NCBI GenBank assembly: GCA_902773265.1
Contig: CACYDZ010000278.1
Location: 1 to 10,210 of the forward strand
DNA length: 10,210 nt
Reading direction: 5' to 3'
Source of the DNA: an uncultured Ruminococcus sp.
Lineage (GTDB): Bacteria > Bacillota > Clostridia > Oscillospirales > Acutalibacteraceae
Made by a program: the position numbers and the translations under genes. Under the pieces are notes generated by a model. The model was not told the origin of the DNA. It did no database searches and was given only the letters and a program-made list of their open reading frames with translations. Positions 1 through 4,524 of the stretch are shown here, in pieces. Numbering within the stretch: position 1 is the first letter of the stretch; every line of letters starts with the position of its first letter.

Positions 1-166
1 AGTTTTTGTCGAACTTTTTTCAAAAAGTTCGTGGGGTCAAGGGGCAAAGCCCCTTGTGGGATTTTTAAGGGCAAAGCCCTTAAACTCCCCAGAAAAATCC
101 AAAATCTGCGTAAGCAGATTTTGACAATCATTATTTGACTTTTATCACTCAGGCAGAATTTTTTTT
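1..166 (+). repeat. Four-hairpin dispersed intergenic element, copy 1 (left end may be cut by the window)
   Basis: Copy in the forward orientation. Hairpin 1 is at 10-31 (CGAACTTTT / AAAAGTTCG), hairpin 2 at 38-56 (CAAGGGGC / GCCCCTTG, loop AAA), hairpin 3 at 64-84 (core AAGGGC / GCCCTT, loop AAA), and hairpin 4 at 101-122 (AAAATCTGC / GCAGATTTT, loop GTAA). GGATTTTT (59-66) can also pair with AAAAATCC (93-100), enclosing hairpin 3. The outer end at about 144-166 matches the outer ends of copies 3 and 4 and contains the rnhB stop codon and last codons. The bases that differ from other copies are paired changes that keep the stems. Identified by comparison within the window; the family name is unknown. 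Confidence 0.9.
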
Positions 167-747
167 AGAAAAGATAATCTGTGGATTTCACAAACTCCGT
201 ATTGCTTCAAGGCTTCTACATGAACTTTTGTACCATAGCCTTTGTGTTTATCGAAACCGTATTGCGGATATTGTAAAGCATACTCTTTCATTTTTCTGTC
301 ACGGCTGACTTTTGCCAGAATAGATGCAGAGGCTATCGACATAGATTTTGCGTCACCTTTAATAATAGAATGACATGGTATAGATAATTCAGGCGTTTTA
401 TTACCGTCTATGATAGCATAATCTGCTTTGACAGGTAAATTTTCGATTGCTCTTTTCATAGCAAGCATGGTTGCCTGTAGAATATTCATGGTTTCAATTT
501 CTTCGACACTTGCACTGGCAATGCCATAGGCTAATACTTTTTCGATGATGGTATCAAACAGCTTTTCTCTTTTTTTTTCGCTTAATTTTTTTGAATCATT
601 AACGCCCTCTATGATTTCATCAGGTTTAAGGATTACCGCTGCCGCATAGACTTCGCCTGCCAGTGGACCTCTTCCGGCTTCGTCGACACCGCATATATAT
701 TGATAGCCTTTCTTTTTCAATTCGTTTTCATATAATAACCAATCCAT
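145..747 (-). CDS. rnhB: Ribonuclease HII
   Basis: Cytoplasmic endonuclease that cleaves the RNA strand of RNA-DNA hybrids and nicks at ribonucleotides misincorporated in DNA. The signature [10 protein letters not shown] follows a short N-terminus. The four acidic catalytic residues are D22 and E23 in that motif, D114 in IIDGN and D132 in KGDAKS, numbered from the chosen start. The late HKGYGT and EIHRLSF motifs are also typical. Two in-frame ATGs lie in ATGACTATG. I chose the second (747), because GGAG then sits 7 nt upstream, whereas the first (753) leaves almost no spacer. The product is 200 residues, normal for the family. It lies downstream of rbgA, the same order as ylqF-rnhB in Bacillus subtilis. 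The C-terminal residues after HRLSF (LKKILPE) come largely from the end of repeat copy 1, so the tail may be acquired. Function is very secure; start fairly secure. Confidence 0.96.
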   Translation of the reverse strand: MDWLLYENELKKKGYQYICGVDEAGRGPLAGEVYAAAVILKPDEIIEGVNDSKKLSEKKREKLFDTIIEKVLAYGIASASVEEIETMNILQATMLAMKRAIENLPVKADYAIIDGNKTPELSIPCHSIIKGDAKSMSIASASILAKVSRDRKMKEYALQYPQYGFDKHKGYGTKVHVEALKQYGVCEIHRLSFLKKILPE

Positions 748-769
748 AGTCATTCTCCGTTTGTCATAT

Positions 770-907
770 TGTCAAAATTTGCTTACGCAAATTTTGTTTG
801 AATTTTTATCCATTAAAGGGCTTCGCCCTTTAAAATCCCATCAGGGGCTTTGCCCCTGAACCCCACCACTTTTGAAAAAGTGGACAAAACTTTTCATTGT
901 CATAGCT
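770..907 (-). repeat. Four-hairpin dispersed element, copy 2 (reverse orientation)
   Basis: Lies between the end of rbgA and the start of rnhB. On the plus strand the order is hairpin 4 (774-795, loop TTAC, i.e. GTAA on the minus strand), hairpin 3 (813-833, loop TTC), hairpin 2 (841-859), hairpin 1 (866-883, CCACTTTT arm), then the shared tail ending in TGTCATAGCT. The outer extension beyond hairpin 4 seen in copies 1, 3 and 4 is absent or diverged. The outer helix around hairpin 3 survives with a G-T wobble. The element occupies most of the 176-bp gap, so rnhB is either read through it or has an unrecognised promoter here. Confidence 0.9.
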
Positions 908-923
908 AAACTTGACCGATAAT

Positions 924-1790
924 TCAGACACATTCTAAAGTAATGTTGCCAAGTTTTCCCGAACGATATTCGTCAAGTACAGTAACAGAAGCTCTTTCCG
1001 TGTTGACTTTTCCACCTGTCATCAACATACCTCTTTTTTTGCCGATGATTTCCAGTAAATCATAAGGTTGTGTATTCTGGAGGTCAGTATCCTGTAACTT
1101 GAACCTTTCGACAAACTGTGGTGTAGGGTACTGACACATGACTTCCAGAAGTCGGTAGGCAAGCAGTTCAGTATCGGTAATCCGGTCCTTTACCGCTCCC
1201 GTAAATGCCAGCTTTTCACCAACTTCAGGGTCATCGAATTTCGGCCATAATATTCCGGGAGTATCTAACAATTCCAGTCCCTGTCCTATTGAAAACCATT
1301 GATTTCCTCTGGTAACTCCCGGACGGTCTTCGACTTTGGCACTGTCTTTTTTTGCCATTCGGTTAATGAATGATGATTTTCCGACATTGGGTATACCCAC
1401 TACCATAAGATGAATAGCTCTGTTTTTCATACCTTTAGCTTCCCACTGTTCGATTTTATCAGCAAGTACACTTTTCACCGTTGGGATAAACAGATTTAAC
1501 CCCTTACCACTTCTGCAATCAACAGGAATAGCCTTGATATTTTGTGACTGATAGTAATTAATCCAACGCTTTGTCTGTATTTTGTCTGCCATATCGCATT
1601 TATTCATCAGGATTATGCGTGGTTTATTTTGAATAAGTTTATCCAAATCAGGATTACGACTGCTCACAGGTATACGGGCATCTATAATTTCCACAACAGC
1701 ATCTACCAATTTCAGATTAGCTTGTATACGCCGTTTTGTCTTTGTCATATGTCCGGGAAACCATTGTATATTAATATTCTGCATAGTCAT
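924..1790 (-). CDS. rbgA: RbgA/YlqF, circularly permuted GTPase for 50S ribosome assembly
   Basis: Cytoplasmic GTPase that acts late in assembly of the large ribosomal subunit. The G motifs are in permuted order: G4 NKCD at residues 63-66, then G1 GIPNVGKS at 132-139, G2 threonine in PGVT at 157-160 and G3 DTPG at 176-179, followed by the family signature ILWPKFDDPEVG. The N-terminal WFPGHM holds the histidine (H14) equivalent to the one implicated in GTP hydrolysis in B. subtilis RbgA. The C-terminal region (about 200-288) fits the RNA-binding helical domain, including GKKRGMLMTGG. Length is 288 residues, against about 282 in Bacillus. ATG codons at 1790 and 1784 are both possible; AAGAAG lies 3 and 9 nt upstream of them, so the second may be the real start. 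rnhB follows downstream. Confidence 0.96.
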   Translation of the reverse strand: MTMQNINIQWFPGHMTKTKRRIQANLKLVDAVVEIIDARIPVSSRNPDLDKLIQNKPRIILMNKCDMADKIQTKRWINYYQSQNIKAIPVDCRSGKGLNLFIPTVKSVLADKIEQWEAKGMKNRAIHLMVVGIPNVGKSSFINRMAKKDSAKVEDRPGVTRGNQWFSIGQGLELLDTPGILWPKFDDPEVGEKLAFTGAVKDRITDTELLAYRLLEVMCQYPTPQFVERFKLQDTDLQNTQPYDLLEIIGKKRGMLMTGGKVNTERASVTVLDEYRSGKLGNITLECV

Positions 1791-1825
1791 TTACTTCTTT
1801 CTGATAAATTTTACCGACATAAAAT

Positions 1826-1860
1826 AAGTTTCCCCGTATTGCGAAAATATGAGGAAACTT
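1826..1860 (-). terminator. Hairpin after yabR, probable transcription terminator
   Basis: Inverted repeat AAGTTTCC (1826-1833) / GGAAACTT (1853-1860). The stem extends inward past one mismatch through a CGTATT / AATATG helix (one wobble) to a GCGAA loop. On the minus strand it begins 24 bp after the yabR stop and is followed by ATTTTAT, a weak U-tract. On the plus strand it is followed by six T residues, but no gene on that strand reads into it. It separates the spore/division operon from rbgA. Confidence 0.6.
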
Positions 1861-1884
1861 TTTTCACTTTGTCTATTTTTGCGA

Positions 1885-2412
1885 TTAAGGTTTTGAATTT
1901 CTTCTCGGTCTTCTGGGAATATCAGAATTTTTTTTCATACTCGAAAATTTTTCTTCGCTGGATTTTTTAAAACTTGTCATAAGCTCTTCAAAATTACCTG
2001 AATCACTTTTTCGTGGTTGCCATTCAAAGTTACCGGGTCCTGTCATAGAAGCAGTTGAACCTTGCGAAGATGGTTTACCGTTATTTCTGTTATAACCACC
2101 TTTTTTACCGCTGTAATTGTTACTAAAATTTTTTCTTCCTCCGTCAGCACGCCTGTTCTGTTTTTTTTCGTTATTTTCGGTAGCCTTTTTGATGGAAAGA
2201 CTGATTTTTCCGCTTTCTTCATCTACACTGAGTACTTTTACTTTGACGGTTTGTCCCTCTTCCAGAAAGTCGCTGATTTTCTCCACATAAACAGGGGCTA
2301 CTTCTGAAATATGTACCATTCCTGATTTGCCCTCTTCCAGTTCCACAAAAGCTCCGAAATTTGTGATTCCTGTCACTTTACCCTCTAAAATACGCCCAAC
2401 TTCAACAGCCAT
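1885..2412 (-). CDS. yabR: YabR-like S1-domain RNA-binding protein
   Basis: Small cytoplasmic protein with one S1 (OB-fold) RNA-binding domain at residues 4-76, from VGRILEGKVTGITNFGAFVEL through GMVHISEV to GKISLSIK, all classic S1 blocks. The rest (about 77-175) is low-complexity, basic and rich in Ser, Asn, Gly and Lys. It ends in a short FEELMTSFKKSSEEKFSS segment like that of other clostridial homologues, then an Arg-rich tail. The ATG at 2412 is preceded by an AGGGGGA ribosome site about 9 nt upstream. It is last in the yabP-yabQ-divIC-yabR order known from Bacillus, where YabR belongs to the general-stress-protein-13/S1 family. The precise RNA target is unknown. A promoter overlapping the end of divIC may give it expression independent of sporulation. 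Confidence 0.9.
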   Translation of the reverse strand: MAVEVGRILEGKVTGITNFGAFVELEEGKSGMVHISEVAPVYVEKISDFLEEGQTVKVKVLSVDEESGKISLSIKKATENNEKKQNRRADGGRKNFSNNYSGKKGGYNRNNGKPSSQGSTASMTGPGNFEWQPRKSDSGNFEELMTSFKKSSEEKFSSMKKNSDIPRRPRRNSKP

Positions 2413-2448
2413 TAAAAAAATGTCCCCCTAAATTAAATTTAATATGAT

Positions 2449-2477
2449 TTTATATCAATACACACCCAAAAAATCAA
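2449..2477 (-). promoter_or_regulatory. Candidate sigma-A promoter for yabR
   Basis: On the minus strand, TTGATT (2477-2472), a 17-nt spacer, then TATAAA (2454-2449). This is 4/6 and 5/6 to the vegetative consensus with ideal spacing. The -35 box overlaps the divIC stop codon, and the predicted start lies about 30 nt before the yabR ATG. AT-rich DNA makes chance matches likely. Confidence 0.4.
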
Positions 2478-2842
2478 TCGCCTGAGATGTTGATGAAGAT
2501 ACGCTCATCTTTATAAGCATAGTCCAGATTTTCTCTTGCAGATTTCTCAATATAGGCTGCATTATCGGCTTCGTTAGAATTAAGTATGTTGTCGATTTCT
2601 TCGCTTTTCAGTTCCTGAATGGCAATCTCATTTTTTTTGCTTTCCAGTTCCTGCGTTTTAAGTTCGATATTTCTTCTTTGCGACAGCACTGTTACTAAAG
2701 CATACACCATAAAGACAGCAAAGATAATCAATATCAATCTGTTTACACGACTGAGTTCCTGTGATGTAGGTGTTGCTTTTTTTCTGTTTCTGAATTTCCT
2801 GATGGTGTTTTCACTCATTTCGGTCAATTTCATCAGTTCCAC
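2474..2842 (-). CDS. divIC: DivIC/FtsB-like septum formation initiator
   Basis: Single-pass membrane protein of the cell-division divisome; the family forms a complex with FtsL and DivIB/FtsQ. A charged cytoplasmic N-terminus is followed by one membrane segment (about 35-54, LILIIFAVFMVYALVTVL), then a coiled-coil region (about 56-88, rich in Glu, Lys and Leu). The typical extracytoplasmic end is YIEKSARENLDYAYKDERIF (97-116). At 122 residues it has the usual length. The start is uncertain. GTG at 2842 directly abuts the yabQ TAA, with AAAGG only 3 nt away; ATG at 2833 puts AAAGG 12 nt away. Either implies translational coupling to yabQ. The position between yabQ and yabR matches Bacillus, which supports the name despite low sequence conservation in this family. 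Confidence 0.88.
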   Translation of the reverse strand: MELMKLTEMSENTIRKFRNRKKATPTSQELSRVNRLILIIFAVFMVYALVTVLSQRRNIELKTQELESKKNEIAIQELKSEEIDNILNSNEADNAAYIEKSARENLDYAYKDERIFINISGD

Positions 2843-3331
2843 TTACCTTTTAAAAACATTTATACTTTTAGTTATTATACAATAAAATTTCCCTCTATTG
2901 CAAGCTATTTTTGATTTTTTATGAAATAACGGTATTTTAGCTATTAAATAGGAAATTATATTTATAATTTTTATAAATATTGCATTAAACATCTTTTTAA
3001 TCCATGAAATGACCGTTTTCATCAGCCAGAACAGGACACTAAAAATTTTTCCGCTGAGTAGTCCTACGCTATAGCGAAAAATCAGAAAGCCTACTAATTC
3101 GCCAAAAATAATAAATGTTCTGACATTGCCGTTGTTATAACATAAGCTGAAAAAGAATGTAACTGCTCCGCAAATACTCATAAAAAGGATATCCTGTATA
3201 AAAATTTCCGTTTTGCCAGAAAATCCTGCATAACGCATAAAACGAAACAGTTCATTAATAATTCCTGTCACCACTCCGCATACGATTGCCCACAGGAAGA
3301 TATTGATTTGTTCACCAACAAGAAAATCCAT
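2843..3331 (-). CDS. yabQ: YabQ, spore cortex biosynthesis membrane protein
   Basis: Integral membrane protein. In B. subtilis YabQ is made in the mother cell, located in the forespore outer membrane, and needed for spore cortex formation. Here 162 residues contain hydrophobic segments at about 10-30, 44-64, 71-90, 95-112 and possibly 117-133, followed by a basic tail. The N-terminal block QINIFLWAIVCGVVTGIINELFRFMR is characteristic of the family. The ATG at 3331 is the only sensible start. The nearest Shine-Dalgarno-like AAAGGA is about 12 nt upstream, so initiation may rely on coupling to yabP, whose stop lies 27 bp before. The C-terminus is poorly conserved. The call depends partly on its place between yabP and divIC. 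Confidence 0.88.
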   Translation of the reverse strand: MDFLVGEQINIFLWAIVCGVVTGIINELFRFMRYAGFSGKTEIFIQDILFMSICGAVTFFFSLCYNNGNVRTFIIFGELVGFLIFRYSVGLLSGKIFSVLFWLMKTVISWIKKMFNAIFIKIINIISYLIAKIPLFHKKSKIACNRGKFYCIITKSINVFKR

Positions 3332-3358
3332 AATAGTACTTTGTCCTTTCGGAATAGC

Positions 3359-3640
3359 TCATCGGAAAATTTTACTGAAAAAGTTGCCGTTGGCATTAGT
3401 TTTAGTATAAATCAGAGCTTCGATTTCTCCGTCTATGGTCACTTCGTTACTTTCCAGACTGAGTTTGTTGATATGCAGTTTTTCTCCTCTGATATGCAGT
3501 TCTCCGTAATCGCAGTATACGACCACAGCCTGTTCATCAAAACTGCCCATACGGATTATTCCGGTGAGGGTAAGTAGATTTCTGTTTTCTACAACGACAT
3601 TATGGGGAATTTTAGGTTTGCGGTTTTCTTCTGAACGCAT
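3359..3640 (-). CDS. yabP: YabP, sporulation protein
   Basis: Small soluble sporulation protein of 93 residues, the usual length. The conserved opening PHNVVVENRNLLTLTGI and the middle FDEQAVVVYCDYGELHIRG followed by EKLHINKLSLESNEVTIDGEIEALIY are diagnostic of the YabP/YqfC family. It is predicted to be all beta, without signal peptide or membrane segment. A strong ribosome site, GGGAGG, lies 7 nt before the ATG at 3640. It is the first gene of the yabP-yabQ-divIC-yabR unit. In Bacillus, yabP and yabQ are transcribed in the mother cell under sigma-E, and a sigma-E-like sequence is visible upstream here. The molecular role of YabP is not well defined. Confidence 0.94.
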   Translation of the reverse strand: MRSEENRKPKIPHNVVVENRNLLTLTGIIRMGSFDEQAVVVYCDYGELHIRGEKLHINKLSLESNEVTIDGEIEALIYTKTNANGNFFSKIFR

Positions 3641-3668
3641 AAGGCAACCTCCCTGAATTTGATGTTTT

Positions 3669-3697
3669 AATATATGCGTTTGGTTTAATGAGTATGT
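3669..3697 (-). promoter_or_regulatory. Candidate sigma-E promoter for yabP operon
   Basis: On the minus strand, ACATACT (3697-3691) resembles the sigma-E -35 (KMATATT, 5 of 7). A 14-nt spacer follows, then CATATATT (3676-3669), which matches the -10 CATACANT at 6 of 7 defined positions. The predicted start would give a 5' leader of roughly 20 nt. Fits the known sigma-E control of yabP/yabQ in Bacillus, but the site is inferred from consensus memory only. Confidence 0.4.
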
Positions 3698-3767
3698 CAG
3701 TAAAAACGCATATTTGAAATTAGTGCAGATAATAAAGTTATTTTTTAGAGTGATAGTTTTTCATTAT

Positions 3768-3827
3768 AAAAATCGAATGAGCAATTCATTTTCAATCCGA
3801 GTGGTTGAAAATGAATTGCTCATTCGA
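3768..3827 (-). terminator. 23-bp perfect hairpin followed by U-tract, strong intrinsic terminator
   Basis: The arms at 3773-3795 and 3805-3827 are perfectly complementary over 23 bp, with a 9-nt loop. On the minus strand the stem is followed by TCGA then five T residues (3772-3768). The orientation fits termination of transcripts coming from the TSCPD gene and repeat copy 3, insulating the yabP operon. A perfect stem this long is unusual for a terminator. Confidence 0.65.
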
Positions 3828-3956
3828 ATCAAATATATTATCAAAAGGGAGATGAAAAAATCTTATAATCGTTTTCAATAGCTATATTATAGACTAATTT
3901 TTTGACTAAATTATTAATTACGATTGAACTTTGCATGAAATTTTTACCTTATCCGG

Positions 3957-4135
3957 AAAAATTCTGCCTGAGTGGTTGATAAACAAGTTATGGTTGTCAA
4001 AATTTGCTTACGCAAATTTTGGATTTTTATGGGGAGTTAAAGGGCGTTGCCCTTTAAAATCCTATCAGGGGCTTTGCCCCTGAACCCCACAACTTTTTGA
4101 AAAAAGTTGACAAAAACTTTTCAGTTGTCATAGCC
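3957..4135 (-). repeat. Four-hairpin dispersed element, copy 3 (reverse orientation, most complete)
   Basis: Plus-strand order: outer motif TTCTGCCTGAGTGGTTGATA (3962-3981), hairpin 4 (3999-4020), hairpin 3 (about 4036-4058, loop GTT), hairpin 2 (4065-4083), hairpin 1 (4090-4109, CAACTTTT arm), and tail ending TGTCATAGCC. GGATTTT (4021-4027) and AAAATCC (4057-4062 region) form the enclosing helix. It begins 30-40 bp after the stop of the TSCPD gene. Compared with copies 2 and 4, hairpin 1 has an A-T pair where they have C-G, a compensated change. Confidence 0.9.
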
Positions 4136-4168
4136 ATAAGTTCGTTATCATTTTTCGGTAGGGAAAAT

Positions 4169-4420
4169 TTACTCCTGTAAAGCCTGTTCAACAGCCAGTG
4201 CAAGCTGGTCAGCACAGGAAGTGCCTCTGCCACCGCAATCATTACCTTTGAGTAGTTTTACTGTATTTTGGGCATCAGCTCCTTCCAGTAATTTGGAAAT
4301 AGCACTTAAATTTCCGGGACAACCGCCCATAAATCGGATATTATGCAGTTTGCCGTCTTCAAGCGAAAAAGTTATCTGACGGGAACATACACCTCTTGGT
4401 TTATAAACATAATTTTTCAT
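4169..4420 (-). CDS. TSCPD domain protein (TIGR03905-like), function unknown
   Basis: Soluble 83-residue protein that is almost entirely one TSCPD domain: YKPRGVCS, then FSLEDGKLHNIRFMGGCPGN, LLKGNDCGGRGTSCADQLA and a short C-terminal helix. Four cysteines (12, 34, 62, 69) lie at conserved positions and could bind metal or form redox pairs; this is inference. The motif that names the family reads TSCAD here, with Ala for Pro. The ATG at 4420 was chosen because GGAG lies 9 nt upstream; a longer TTG start would swallow that site. TSCPD domains also occur at the C-terminus of some ribonucleotide reductases, but stand-alone versions like this have no established role. It is followed by repeat copy 3 and appears to be monocistronic. 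Confidence 0.88.
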   Translation of the reverse strand: MKNYVYKPRGVCSRQITFSLEDGKLHNIRFMGGCPGNLSAISKLLEGADAQNTVKLLKGNDCGGRGTSCADQLALAVEQALQE

Positions 4421-4454
4421 TAAAATCAACTCCAAAAATTCACACCATATACTA

Positions 4455-4500
4455 CAACAGACTATTTCTATCCTTGATAACAGATAAAAATAGTCTGTTG
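4455..4500 (-). terminator. Long hairpin between amylase and TSCPD gene
   Basis: CAACAGACTATTT (4455-4467) pairs with AAATAGTCTGTTG (4488-4500). After one C-A mismatch the stem continues as TATC / GATA around a 10-nt loop. It begins 25 bp after the amylase stop on the minus strand. No U-tract follows, so it could be a weak terminator, a 3'-end stabiliser of the amylase message, or an attenuator ahead of the downstream gene. Confidence 0.5.
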
Positions 4501-4524
4501 ATTGATTATAGTAAAAAATAGAAA

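Larger units (their letters stand above)
3641..4168. other. 528-bp intergenic region
   Basis: No credible gene. From left to right it holds the candidate sigma-E promoter of yabP, the 23-bp hairpin terminator, an AT-rich stretch (about 3828-3956) with no convincing signal, and repeat copy 3. The remaining 30 bp before the TSCPD stop codon show nothing recognisable. Confidence 0.7.

Noticed and set aside
1..123. Riboswitch or T-box leader
   Set aside because: The element lies 3' of genes and in both orientations, and lacks any known aptamer core.
3843..3892. Short plus-strand peptide (MKKSYNRFQ) after GGGAG
   Set aside because: Only nine codons, the ribosome site abuts the ATG without spacer, and there is no plus-strand promoter.
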